Position numbers and translations under genes: made by a program. Of a stretch of DNA of 64,000 bases, positions 41,538 to 50,074 are shown piece by piece (positions within the stretch are counted from its first letter, which is position 1; every line of letters starts with the position of its first letter). Below the pieces are notes generated by a model. That model did not search any database. It saw only the letters and a program-made list of their open reading frames with translations, and was not told the origin of the DNA. This DNA is from UBA5543 sp964464965. GTDB taxonomy: Bacteria; Bacteroidota; Bacteroidia; Chitinophagales; Chitinophagaceae. The DNA is taken from contig CAYXHM010000005.1 of the NCBI GenBank assembly GCA_964464965.1, forward strand, positions 213,013 through 277,012, written 5' to 3'.

Positions 41538-42093
41538 GCAACTGAAAAGTATGTGGCACAGTACAATAGCCCCGGCAAAGCTGCAGGCAGAGGGTAGCCA
41601 ACTGAATAGGGAAATGAATGATAAGCTGCTGAAATTTGACAGGACTATAAGGGCGCGTGATATAAGGGAAAACCTGTCGGCTGTTATAGTTATTATTTTC
41701 TTTAGCGTTGCTGTTTTCAAGGCGGGGCCCATGGTGTCAAAAATAGCCTCGGTAATTGTAATAGCCTGGGCTGCCCTTACTATCTATATTACAATGAGTG
41801 TAAAACGCTATAGGGTAAAAGACGCCAGCCTGCCCCTGTTGCAATACCTGAAACAATACAGGCTTTATATTGCCAAGGAAAAGTACTTGTTAGATACAGT
41901 ACTATGGTGGTACATATTACCTGCTTATATATGCATTGTGCTGTTTAGTATCGGGTATCACAATTGGATAACTATTATCGGCGGTACGGCTATGGCCATC
42001 TTTATTTACTGGCTGAATAAATACGCGGCAAGGGAATATTTTAAACCTCTTTTGCAAAAGCTGGATGAAGAAATAAATAATCTGGAGGAATAA
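41521..42093 (+). CDS. Membrane protein, possible anti-sigma partner
   Basis: 190 aa. The N-terminal ~50 residues are soluble and helical (TDEQLKSMWHSTIAPAKLQA). Four hydrophobic segments follow, at about 53-70, 73-92, 128-146 and 148-165 (AVIVIIFFSVAVFKAG, ASVIVIAWAALTIYITM, LWWYILPAYICIVLFSIGYH, ITIIGGTAMAIFIYWL). The tail is charged. No known family is recognised. Overlap with the sigma-factor gene and the soluble N-terminus make an anti-sigma role plausible but unproven. Confidence 0.6.
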   Translation: MAMTDEQLKSMWHSTIAPAKLQAEGSQLNREMNDKLLKFDRTIRARDIRENLSAVIVIIFFSVAVFKAGPMVSKIASVIVIAWAALTIYITMSVKRYRVKDASLPLLQYLKQYRLYIAKEKYLLDTVLWWYILPAYICIVLFSIGYHNWITIIGGTAMAIFIYWLNKYAAREYFKPLLQKLDEEINNLEE

Positions 42094-42172
42094 GTCTGCA
42101 TTGTATTACTTAGTCTTTATGGCGGCACTCCTGCATATTTGGAGGGCAGCGTTAAGTATTAATTCAATAGTT

Positions 42173-42493
42173 TCAAGCGGAAAATCTCTCCGGGTTGACC
42201 CTTAATATTTTCATTCTTGAGCGGTCGCCTGCTTCCAGCTGTGGGTGGTCCAGCAGTTCGCCCTCTACCAGCAGTATGTATGGCTCATCCGTTTTCTTAT
42301 CCGTCCACAGGTAGCAGAAGGCCTTCTTCCCATAGCAGAAACAAGGCATGCCGTACTTGCGTGTTTCGGTTACCCTTTCATCCTGCGCAAGAATGATATT
42401 ACGTAACGCCAGGAGGCAGCTTTTAACGGGTTCGTCTTTTCCCAGGTAATATTGGTCAAGTTCTTTTAGCACACCTGTTTCATCTTTTTTCAA
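42173..42493 (-). CDS. DUF1801-type small protein
   Basis: 106 aa, soluble. The sequence LRNIILAQDERVTETRKYGM then PCFCYGKKAFCYLW is typical of the DUF1801 (YdhG-like) family with an alpha/beta phosphonate-binding-like fold. Function unknown. It is divergent from the DinB gene and convergent with the sigma-factor operon. Confidence 0.7.
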   Translation of the reverse strand: MKKDETGVLKELDQYYLGKDEPVKSCLLALRNIILAQDERVTETRKYGMPCFCYGKKAFCYLWTDKKTDEPYILLVEGELLDHPQLEAGDRSRMKILRVNPERFSA

Positions 42494-42572
42494 AAATAGT
42501 TTTTACTGCTGACATAGGGCTGTCACTACCCCCTCGTTTCTTTGTATTCTAAACTTAAAAACAACGAGAAAT

Positions 42573-43094
42573 ATGTCAAAGATCATTGCAATGCTGTTAA
42601 AAGAAATGGAGCAGGAAGCTCAGACTACCCGCAAAATGCTGGCTATAGTTCCGGACGATAAACACGACTGGAAACCCCACGCTAAAAATATGACTATGCG
42701 CGAACTGGCGCTGCACATACCCGACATGCTGGGCTGGGTAGAACTGGTGTTGAATTCGGATGAACTGGATTTTGCCAAATCGCCCTACCAACTCCCCGAT
42801 ATAACGGATAACAAGGGTATCCTGGCGTTTTTTGAAGAAAGGTATAACGCAGCCAGGCAGGCTTTGGAAAATGCTAGTGAAGAGGACTTCGAACCCACCT
42901 GGACGCTTCGCGAAGGAGATGCGATTTATCACGTTGCATCGAAAGGTGAATGGATAAGGAGTTGTTATTGCCAGGTAGTGCACCACAGGGCGCAGTTAGG
43001 TATGTACCTGCGTTTGCTGAACATACCCATACCCGGCAGCTACGGCCCCAGCGCCGACGAGATGGAGGCTATGATGGCTGCGCAGGAGGCTTAA
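42573..43094 (+). CDS. DinB-family protein
   Basis: 173 aa four-helix bundle of the DinB/YfiT superfamily (metal-dependent, often thiol-transferase-like). Putative metal-site residues: His in RELALHIPDMLGWV and in CYQVVHHRAQLGMYLRLL. The C-terminus has the family phrase IPIPGSYGPSADE. Cytoplasmic; substrate unknown. Probably monocistronic, followed by a terminator. Confidence 0.85.
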   Translation: MSKIIAMLLKEMEQEAQTTRKMLAIVPDDKHDWKPHAKNMTMRELALHIPDMLGWVELVLNSDELDFAKSPYQLPDITDNKGILAFFEERYNAARQALENASEEDFEPTWTLREGDAIYHVASKGEWIRSCYCQVVHHRAQLGMYLRLLNIPIPGSYGPSADEMEAMMAAQEA

Positions 43095-43121
43095 GGTGTT
43101 GTATTGCAATATGATATAAAT

Positions 43122-43148
43122 AAATGCCGGGTACTATACCCGGTATTT
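43122..43148 (+). terminator. Terminator of the DinB gene
   Basis: AAATGCCGGGTA and TACCCGGTATTT pair around CTA, ending in a T-rich run. Confidence 0.85.
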
Positions 43149-43169
43149 TATTTATACAGCAATTTTACG

Positions 43170-43177
43170 TATATTTG
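43170..43177 (+). promoter_or_regulatory. -7 promoter box before the second CAACA-repeat cluster
   Basis: TATATTTG within ACGTATATTTGTAT, the same 14 bases (apart from the first) as at 17984-17997. A weaker TTTA lies 19 bp upstream. No coding sequence follows for about 250 bp. Confidence 0.5.
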
Positions 43178-43220
43178 TATGTTATTAGCACGTAAGCTGT
43201 AACCTGCTCTTTGACATCAT

Positions 43221-43289
43221 GAAAACTGAATACTGCAACAATTCGCAACAATTTTTTATCCTTTTTCTGCAACAAAATGCAACAATTTA
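43221..43289 (+). repeat. Second cluster of CAACA-type repeats
   Basis: GAAAACTG at 43221 precedes CTGCAACAATTCGCAACA (43233) and CTGCAACAAAATGCAACA (43267), 34 bp apart. They match the 18.1-kb repeats in core and in the GAAAACTG lead-in. A further copy of the core, ACAACAAATCACAACAA, lies at 43704-43720 inside the HD-domain gene. Confidence 0.6.
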
Positions 43290-43389
43290 TAGGGCAGAAT
43301 ATAGCCACGGGCGTTTGTGAGCCTTTTGGCCGGGTATAATGTTTTGTGAATATCTGCCTGTACACTTTTCAGGATTATCCCTTTTTATC

Positions 43390-43397
43390 TATATTTA
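43390..43397 (+). promoter_or_regulatory. -7 promoter box of the small basic protein
   Basis: TATATTTA, one mismatch from consensus, 27 bp before ATG 43425; the same spacing as at 18411. Confidence 0.4.
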
Positions 43398-43424
43398 CGA
43401 TAGAATCATAAAAAGACGATAATT

Positions 43425-43574
43425 ATGGGATTTCATATTAACGATAAGAAGGATAATACAAAAGGTGGAAAGGCAGCCAAAGGTGGTACGCAAGGTGGAA
43501 AAACTGCTACAAAAGGCAAATCTGCCGGTGGCGGTAAAAGGATTATAAAAACAGGCGGCGCCCGTGGCAGTTGA
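43425..43574 (+). CDS. Small basic Lys/Gly-rich protein
   Basis: 49 aa, too short for most gene finders. It begins MGFHINDKKDNTKGGKAAKG and continues with GG, Thr and Lys repeats to end KRIIKTGGARGS. Strongly basic with no acidic residues after position 10, so it may bind nucleic acid. Support: a promoter box at 43390, a proper ATG, and an 11-bp overlap with the HD-domain gene as in coupled genes. Lacks the GFASMD motif of KGG stress proteins. Hypothetical. Confidence 0.45.
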   Translation: MGFHINDKKDNTKGGKAAKGGTQGGKTATKGKSAGGGKRIIKTGGARGS

Positions 43575-44151
43575 TAGGGATATAACATACCTGCAAGGCC
43601 TGCTGGACAAATACCACCTGCAGGCTGATATCCACGGGCTGCTGGAAAGATGGCAGGAGCCGCACCGTTTTTACCATAACATTTCCCATCTTGACGATTT
43701 ATTACAACAAATCACAACAAATTTTGCGGAGGGCATTATAAATGAGCGTCAGAAAGAAGAACTGATGCTCACCGCCCTGTTTCACGACATTGTTTACGAC
43801 CCCACCCGCCAGGATAATGAAGAGCAATCTGCACAGCTTTTCCTGGATATGTGTACGGATACAAACAGCCGGTCCATAAAAGATATTCATACCGCCATAT
43901 TGGACACCAAAAAGCACAGCGACAGCACGCCATTGGCAACAATATTCAACAAATATGATATGAGCATTGTGGAGCAGGATTTCCCACAACTGCTAATATG
44001 GGAACATGGCATCTACAACGAGTACAAAATGTTCGGTAACATCATATACAAAACAGGCAGGCTGAAATTTCTTGAAGCCACTGTAAAGAAATACCCCCAC
44101 AACCGCAAAAACCTGGAAGGGCTTATGGCCTGGGTGCTGATGAATTATTAA
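43564..44151 (+). CDS. HD-domain metal-dependent phosphohydrolase-like protein
   Basis: 195 aa from GTG 43564. Matches the predicted metal-dependent HD superfamily: FYHNISHLDDLL, ALFHDIVYDPTRQDNEEQSA, then helices with LDTKKHS. Ligands are probably the two His in YHNISH and the HD pair. Residues near 47-53 (LQQITTNF) are encoded by a copy of the CAACA repeat. Substrate unknown, possibly a nucleotide. It overlaps the small basic protein gene and ends 4 bp into the convergent MBL gene. Confidence 0.85.
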   Translation: MAVDRDITYLQGLLDKYHLQADIHGLLERWQEPHRFYHNISHLDDLLQQITTNFAEGIINERQKEELMLTALFHDIVYDPTRQDNEEQSAQLFLDMCTDTNSRSIKDIHTAILDTKKHSDSTPLATIFNKYDMSIVEQDFPQLLIWEHGIYNEYKMFGNIIYKTGRLKFLEATVKKYPHNRKNLEGLMAWVLMNY

Positions 44152-44993
44152 GCCAGTTCTGTCAGTTTAAATGTTTCTTTCACTTTAATGCGGCCATGCT
44201 CGTCCTGCATCAGCGTTGCGCATTCTATTTTTGGGTCGTGCTCAAAAATGAAGGTCCAGTTGTTGGCTACCGCCGCTTTCAGCATTTTGTCTTTTTCATT
44301 CAGCGTATCCAGCGGGCGCATATCATATGCCATCACCCACGGCAACGATACATGCGCTGCACTGGGGAAGAGGTCGGCACAGAAGAGCAGGGTAGAGCCG
44401 TTGTAGTTTATTTCAGGCAGCATCATTTGTTCTGTATGGCCGTTTACATAGTGCAGGCGTATGCGGGGCAGCCATTCTTCACCATCGGGCGTATCTATAA
44501 AATGCAGTTGCCCGCTTTCCTGTATGGGTACTATGTTCTCCTTCAGGAAAGATGCCTTCTCGCGGGGGTTAGGCGTCAGCGCCCAGTCCCAGTGCGCTTT
44601 GTTGGTCCAGTATTTAGCATTGGGAAATGCCGTTACCAGCTTGTCGCCATCACGCTTTACAGAGCCGCCGCAATGGTCAAAGTGCAGGTGGGTAAGAAAT
44701 ACGTCCGTTATATCATTGGGGGTATAGCCGTGTTTAGCCAGTTCACTTTCAACGCTCACATCTCCATGCGGGTGAAAGTGGCTGAAGAATTTGGCATCCT
44801 GCTTGTCGCCCATGCCGTTATCTACCAGTATCAGGCGGCCATCATGTTCTATCAGCAGGCAGCGCATGGCCCAGCTACACATATTGCCATCGTCTGCGGG
44901 GTTTACTTTCTGCCACATGCTTTTAGGTACAACACCGTGCATAGCGCCACCGTCCAACTTAAAATATCCTGCTACAATAGTATGTACTTTCAT
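44148..44993 (-). CDS. MBL-fold metallo-hydrolase
   Basis: 281 aa, cytoplasmic. Zinc motif HLHFDHCGG (HxHxDH), further His at NGHTEQMM and FEHDP. The arrangement is that of AttM/quorum-quenching-lactonase-like and related hydrolases; substrate not determined. Starts at ATG 44993, 6 bp after the MFS transporter stop, so the two are probably co-transcribed. Confidence 0.87.
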   Translation of the reverse strand: MKVHTIVAGYFKLDGGAMHGVVPKSMWQKVNPADDGNMCSWAMRCLLIEHDGRLILVDNGMGDKQDAKFFSHFHPHGDVSVESELAKHGYTPNDITDVFLTHLHFDHCGGSVKRDGDKLVTAFPNAKYWTNKAHWDWALTPNPREKASFLKENIVPIQESGQLHFIDTPDGEEWLPRIRLHYVNGHTEQMMLPEINYNGSTLLFCADLFPSAAHVSLPWVMAYDMRPLDTLNEKDKMLKAAVANNWTFIFEHDPKIECATLMQDEHGRIKVKETFKLTELA

Positions 44994-44998
44994 GCCCT

Positions 44999-46321
44999 TT
45001 ATATTACCGATGATTTGATTTGCTCTTTCTTAGCCGTTAGCCTTGCAAGGTACAAAATGATGCCGCCTATCACAAAAAACACCAGTACTGCCAGTACAGA
45101 CTTGCGCATACTGCCTGTAAGGTGTTCTATAAATCCGAACGAAAAGAGGCCGATAACAATGGCCATCTTTTCAGTCACATCATAAAAGCTGAAGAATGAT
45201 GCTGTGTCTTTGGTTTCGGGCATCAGCTTGGCATAGGTAGAGCGGCTTAACGATTGTATGCCACCCATCACCAAACCGACAAATGTAGCTATGATGTAAA
45301 ACTGCACTACAGTTTGTATGAAATACGCGTATATGCAGATACCTATCCATATGACAACTACCGCTATGAGCACATTCAGGTTGCCAAAACGCTCAGAGAG
45401 CTTGGCCATAATAAATGCCCCTGCAATAGCTACTAATTGTATAATAAGTATTGTGGTAATCAGCTGGCTGGTTTCAAGGCCCAGCTCTTTGGCACCAAAA
45501 GCCGCTGCAGCCAGCATAACCGTTTGTACGCCCATGCTGTAAAAGAAGAAGGCGCCCAGGTAGGTACGTAGTACAGGCATTTGCTTTACCTGTCCCCATA
45601 CCTTTTTCAGTTCGTGAAAACCATTTGAAAAAACGTTGTGTTCGGGGTGTTGCTGCAAAGGCTTGCCCGCAGGTAGTTTCCTGAAAGGTATCTGCGCAAA
45701 GCCCAGCCACCACACACCCACCAGCAGGAAGGAGAAACGCGACGCGCTGCCCGCATCCATGCCAAATGTATCGGGCATCAGTACAAATACCAGGCATACT
45801 ATCTGTAACAATACACTGCCTATGTAGCCAAAAGCAAAGCCCTGTGCGCTTACACGGTCACGTTCATGTTCGGCAGCTATTTCGGGCAGGTAGGCGTTGT
45901 AAAATACTAGGCTGCCGCAATACCCGATAGTGGCTATGGCAAACATGATCATACCAAACTCAAGCGATTCTTTTTTGAAGAATAGCATACCGCAGCAGGC
46001 CAGTGCGCCCATATAGGTAAAGAAGCGCATGTACTTTTTCTTGTTGCCCTTATAGTCCGCTATAGAAGATAGTATAGGCGATAAGAAGGCTATAATGAGG
46101 TAGCATAAGGATAGGGTATAATCCTGCAGGACTGTGTTAGTTACCTGCATGCCAAAGAAAGAAACCTGGTCGGGCTGGGCGGCTTCTTTATTGGTGGTTA
46201 TGGCTATATAATATGCCGGGAATATGGTGGATGTAATAACCAGGTTGTATGCAGAGTTGCCCCAGTCGTACATGGCCCATGCGCGGTGTAGCTTTTTAGC
46301 AGATGGCAGTGTAGTTTCCAT
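44999..46321 (-). CDS. MFS transporter, UMF1 family
   Basis: 440 aa, about 12 transmembrane helices. AMYDWGNSAYNLVITSTIFP is the UMF1/Atg22-type N-terminal signature. Later motifs include LSPILSSIADYKGNKKKYMR and GGIQSLSRSTYAKLMPE. The substrate of bacterial members is unknown (Atg22 exports amino acids from vacuoles). An in-frame ATG at 46339 would add six residues. It is upstream of the MBL hydrolase gene in the same orientation. Confidence 0.87.
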   Translation of the reverse strand: METTLPSAKKLHRAWAMYDWGNSAYNLVITSTIFPAYYIAITTNKEAAQPDQVSFFGMQVTNTVLQDYTLSLCYLIIAFLSPILSSIADYKGNKKKYMRFFTYMGALACCGMLFFKKESLEFGMIMFAIATIGYCGSLVFYNAYLPEIAAEHERDRVSAQGFAFGYIGSVLLQIVCLVFVLMPDTFGMDAGSASRFSFLLVGVWWLGFAQIPFRKLPAGKPLQQHPEHNVFSNGFHELKKVWGQVKQMPVLRTYLGAFFFYSMGVQTVMLAAAAFGAKELGLETSQLITTILIIQLVAIAGAFIMAKLSERFGNLNVLIAVVVIWIGICIYAYFIQTVVQFYIIATFVGLVMGGIQSLSRSTYAKLMPETKDTASFFSFYDVTEKMAIVIGLFSFGFIEHLTGSMRKSVLAVLVFFVIGGIILYLARLTAKKEQIKSSVI

Positions 46322-46370
46322 GCGACTAAAATATGTCATTTATGTATGTAAAGGTAGCCTCTGCCTAAAC

Positions 46371-47423
46371 TTAACGTTGGTTGCCCAGCATAAAGTTGCA
46401 CATCTTGTACAACGCCCGTGCACCTACTATGCTATCTATGCCCTCGTTGCCCAGCTGGCCGGTAGAAACCTCGTTCAGGTCAAAGCCTACCAGCTCGCGC
46501 CCGCTTTCATACAGCAGCTTGAAGAGGTAAAACACCTGCTCCAGTTCAAAGCCACCCGGTACCGGTGTTCCGGTGCTGGGGCATAGCTTGGGGTCAAGGC
46601 CATCTATGTCAAAACTGATGTACACTTTTTCAGGCAGGTCATCTATAATGTTCTTACAGATGGTCTTCCAGGTAACACCATCGTATTGCTGTTCTTTTAT
46701 GTTCTTGTCAAACCAGGTAGATATGCGGTCAGGATTTTGCTGTATCATAACCAGCTCCTCATCGCAATAGTCGCGTATGCCCACCTGCACCAGCTTGCTC
46801 ACCTGTGGTACTTCTTTCAGCACGTTGTACATGATAGAAGCATGAGAATAGGTAAAGCCTTCATAAGCCTCACGCAGGTCTGCGTGCGCATCTATCTGCA
46901 GTATGCCAAAGCTTTTATGTTTAGCACCCAGCGCCCTTATAAAACCCAGCGGTGTACTATGGTCGCCGCCTACCAGGCCTACCTTTTTACCTTTGGCAAG
47001 TAAAGCTTTGGTTTGTTCTTCCACCCAGTTCACCATCCATATGCAGCCGTTGTTTACTTCCTGTAGCTTGTCGGCCAGGTATTCATTTTCCAGTACGGCA
47101 CCTCCATCTTCTAGGTGGGCTATTATCAGTTCTGCGCACTGGCGTTTATAGTCGCTTTTTATACGGATGGCTTTGTCTGTTTCCAGCATATGTATGCCTC
47201 TCTTCCAGGCATCGGTTACATCGGGGTCATACAGGTCTATTTGCATAGACGCCTCGAATATATGTTCCGGCCCGCGCGATGTACCATCGCGGTAGGACAC
47301 ACTTACCTCCCAGGGTACGGGCAGTAATATAAGCTCTGCCTCTTCTTCAGAGAAGGGTAAGCCGAATATGTTATTAGATGTAAGTCCTACCGAATTGGGG
47401 TCGAAATTAGAGAGGTCTGCCAT
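46371..47423 (-). CDS. Arginase/agmatinase/formimidoylglutamase-family hydrolase
   Basis: 350 aa, Mn-dependent ureohydrolase fold. Metal ligands in GGDHSTPLGF, QIDAHADLREAYEGF and SFDIDGLDPKLCPSTGTPVP. Family members hydrolyse guanidino groups to urea or formamide; substrate (arginine, agmatine, formimidoylglutamate or other) cannot be set from the sequence alone. It is probably not a member of a biosynthetic cluster; neighbours are unrelated. Confidence 0.85.
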   Translation of the reverse strand: MADLSNFDPNSVGLTSNNIFGLPFSEEEAELILLPVPWEVSVSYRDGTSRGPEHIFEASMQIDLYDPDVTDAWKRGIHMLETDKAIRIKSDYKRQCAELIIAHLEDGGAVLENEYLADKLQEVNNGCIWMVNWVEEQTKALLAKGKKVGLVGGDHSTPLGFIRALGAKHKSFGILQIDAHADLREAYEGFTYSHASIMYNVLKEVPQVSKLVQVGIRDYCDEELVMIQQNPDRISTWFDKNIKEQQYDGVTWKTICKNIIDDLPEKVYISFDIDGLDPKLCPSTGTPVPGGFELEQVFYLFKLLYESGRELVGFDLNEVSTGQLGNEGIDSIVGARALYKMCNFMLGNQR

Positions 47424-47500
47424 GTTTTTATCTTTCGCGGATGCAAAGTTAGGGGTTTAGTAGTAAAAGGGTATTGGTATTAAAATATATTAACCTGGGG

Positions 47501-48829
47501 TTATTTAGCTACAAATATCTTTACTTTCTTGTTCTTCATCCTTTCTTCCTTCACCTGCTCTATTGCGTATCCCGCCTTGCTTTTGCGTACTGCTACGAAG
47601 GAGCTGTAGTCTTTTACATCTATCAGCCCTATGTCTTCTTTTTTCAGGTCGCCTTTTTTTGCCAGGAAGCCCATAATGTCCACCTTGTTGATCTTGTCCT
47701 TCTTTCCCGCTGATATAAACAGCGTTACCCATTTGGGTTTTTCGGGCAGTTCAGCTTCTTCAGGCAGTGTTATGCTGTGGATGTCTTTGTCTATATACTG
47801 GGGCAGGTATTCCGTTGGGCCCATTACCAGTATTACCGTTCCGCTGGCATCCATACGTGCTGTACGGCCATTGCGGTGGGTAAATATATCTTCCGTCTGT
47901 GGCAGGTGGTAGTGTATAATGTAGCGTATGTTGGGTATATCCAGGCCACGCGCGGCAAGGTCTGTTGTCACGAGTACGTTTGAGCTGCCATTCCTGAATT
48001 TGCACAGCGCGCTGTCGCGCTCCTGCTGCTCCATACCACCATGATAAAATACGTTCACTATGCCTTTGTCCTTCAGCTTAAGGCTTACTGTTTCCACATC
48101 GTCCCTATGGTTGCAGAACACGATGGACGACCTGTTGCCCAGGTGACATATCAGCCTGAACAGTGTTTCAGACTTGTCCCTGTCGTTGGCATCAACTTTT
48201 TGTACTTCTAATAACTTGCCTTCAGCATCACTTTCTGTTAAGAAGTTCAGTTTGGTATGTTCTTCAAAGTTCACAAAGCCCGGAATCTCTACCCCTTCCG
48301 TGGCGGATGTGAGTATTCTTTTACGCAGCGCCGGCAATGAATCAATGATAAACGCCACTTCTTCCTGGAAACCCAGCTCGAGTGATTTGTCAAACTCGTC
48401 CAGCACCAGTGTTTCTATGGCTTGCAGCTTAATACTGCCCCTGCGTATATGGTCGCCCAGGCGGCCGGGTGTGCCTACTATCAGCGCCGGTGCCTGTATC
48501 AGGTTGTTTTCTTCTATCTCTCTTTTGTGCCCTCCGTAGCAGCAGGTTATTTTCAGGCCGGTGCCCATTTGCTTGAAGACGGACTCTATCTGTAATGCCA
48601 ACTCGCGCGAAGGTACAATGATCATCGCCTGTGTTTGCTTGCTTGTTGGGTCAAGCCTTTCCAGCACAGGCAGTAAGAACGCGAGTGTCTTGCCCGAGCC
48701 TGTGGCAGAGAGCAGCAGCACGTTATCGTGTTCACGGTTAGTGGCTACGGATGCTTCCTGCATTTCGTTCAGCGCCTCTATATTCAGGTTGGAAAGTATA
48801 TTGTCTATACTATATGTAGTATGTTGCAT
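47501..48829 (-). CDS. DEAD-box RNA helicase with DbpA-type RNA-binding domain
   Basis: 442 aa. Motif I ATGSGKTLAFLLPVL, Ia PSRELALQ, Ib GTPGRLGDH, motif II LVLDEFDKSLE (DEFD instead of DEAD), III TSATEG, IV VFCNHRDDVETVS, V TTDLAARGLDIP, VI HRNGRTARM. The C-terminal ~70 residues fit a DbpA RNA-binding domain (TLFISAGKKDKINKVDIMGF), so 23S rRNA or ribosome assembly is a likely role. The DEFD variant keeps the catalytic Asp-Glu. Confidence 0.9.
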   Translation of the reverse strand: MQHTTYSIDNILSNLNIEALNEMQEASVATNREHDNVLLLSATGSGKTLAFLLPVLERLDPTSKQTQAMIIVPSRELALQIESVFKQMGTGLKITCCYGGHKREIEENNLIQAPALIVGTPGRLGDHIRRGSIKLQAIETLVLDEFDKSLELGFQEEVAFIIDSLPALRKRILTSATEGVEIPGFVNFEEHTKLNFLTESDAEGKLLEVQKVDANDRDKSETLFRLICHLGNRSSIVFCNHRDDVETVSLKLKDKGIVNVFYHGGMEQQERDSALCKFRNGSSNVLVTTDLAARGLDIPNIRYIIHYHLPQTEDIFTHRNGRTARMDASGTVILVMGPTEYLPQYIDKDIHSITLPEEAELPEKPKWVTLFISAGKKDKINKVDIMGFLAKKGDLKKEDIGLIDVKDYSSFVAVRKSKAGYAIEQVKEERMKNKKVKIFVAK

Positions 48830-48931
48830 TTCTGCAAAAGTACGAAAAGCGGGCGCTATCTATACTTTACATTGTATTCTATCTGTTTATTTTTTGCCAT
48901 GCACGCCTATTTTCGTTAAATTCATTGGGCT

Positions 48932-50074
48932 ATGGAAGATTTATCAGCCGGATTAAAAGTCATCAGGCAGCACCTGCACCAATACCCCGAGGTATCCGGG
49001 AACGAGTACGAAACGTATAAATATCTGTACAACCTGCTGGAGCGGATACATGCAGACAGGATAGGAACGGTAGCCGATACAGGGCTGCTGGTAACGTTTA
49101 AAGGGAGAAGTTCGGGGAAGAATATCCTGTTCAGGGGAGATACAGATGCTTTGCCAATACATGAAGTTAATGATATTGAATACAGGTCTGTAACGGATGG
49201 GGTAGCGCATAAATGCGGCCACGACGGGCACAGCACCATTATGTATGGCCTGTGCAGGTTTTACGGGCAAAACCGCCCTGAAGAAGGTGATGTTTACATA
49301 CTATTCCAACCTGCTGAAGAAAATGGCAGGGGGGCAAGGGGGGTGGTAGATAGCGGCGTGCTGGATGATAAAGAGATAGACCTTGTATTTGCCTTGCACA
49401 ACGTGCCCTCTTACCCGCTGAATACCATCGTGTGCAGGGAAGGTAGTTTTACACCGGGTGTAACTACCCTTATAGCTTATTTTGAGGGACATACTGCCCA
49501 TGCGGCGGAACCCTGGAATGGCCATAACCCTGCCGCGGCTATGAGCGAATACTTACTGGCCGCTTTAGAAAATAATATGGAAGATAAAGAGCAGCACCAC
49601 TTTGTAACGATCACCCCGGTGTACACAACGCTGGGTGATACAAGCGCCTATGGCACATCAGCAGGGTCGGGGTCGGTACACCTTACAGTACGGGCAGATA
49701 ATAGTGACAGGCTTGAAACTATATTGAACAAGCTAAAAAATGATGCAACATCTTACGCCGAAAAACATCAACTGACCGTTAGCTTCGGGCAGAAAGAAAC
49801 TTTTGAATCGAACCAGAATGCCCCTGGAGCAGTAGCCCTCGTCAAAGCTGCAGCGACCATTTGCAAGCTGCCTTACTACGAGAAAGAGGAGCCTTTCAGG
49901 TGGGGAGAGGACTTTGGCTTGTTTACCAACAGGGTAAAGGGCGCTATGTTTGGTATAGGCGCAGGAGAAGATTGTAAACCACTGCACCACCCGGCATATG
50001 ATTTTCCTGATGAGATAACAGGCAATGCCATAAACATGTTTATAACCATACAACAGCAGGCACAAATATTATGA
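48932..50074 (+). CDS. M20-family amidohydrolase/peptidase
   Basis: 380 aa, cytoplasmic metallo-aminoacylase. Motifs of the family: FRGDTDALPIHE, HKCGHDGHSTI, FQPAEENGRGARGVVD, with a dimerisation domain (~175-290) and a C-terminal GIGAGEDCKPLHHPAYDFPD. Typical roles are hydrolysis of N-acyl amino acids or auxin conjugates. Its stop overlaps the alanine racemase start by 4 bp (ATGA), so the two are coupled. Confidence 0.88.
   Translation: MEDLSAGLKVIRQHLHQYPEVSGNEYETYKYLYNLLERIHADRIGTVADTGLLVTFKGRSSGKNILFRGDTDALPIHEVNDIEYRSVTDGVAHKCGHDGHSTIMYGLCRFYGQNRPEEGDVYILFQPAEENGRGARGVVDSGVLDDKEIDLVFALHNVPSYPLNTIVCREGSFTPGVTTLIAYFEGHTAHAAEPWNGHNPAAAMSEYLLAALENNMEDKEQHHFVTITPVYTTLGDTSAYGTSAGSGSVHLTVRADNSDRLETILNKLKNDATSYAEKHQLTVSFGQKETFESNQNAPGAVALVKAAATICKLPYYEKEEPFRWGEDFGLFTNRVKGAMFGIGAGEDCKPLHHPAYDFPDEITGNAINMFITIQQQAQIL

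Noticed and set aside
48360..48450. DEFD helicase motif as a loss of function
   Set aside because: The Asp-Glu pair that coordinates Mg is intact and all other motifs are present; the third residue varies in the superfamily.
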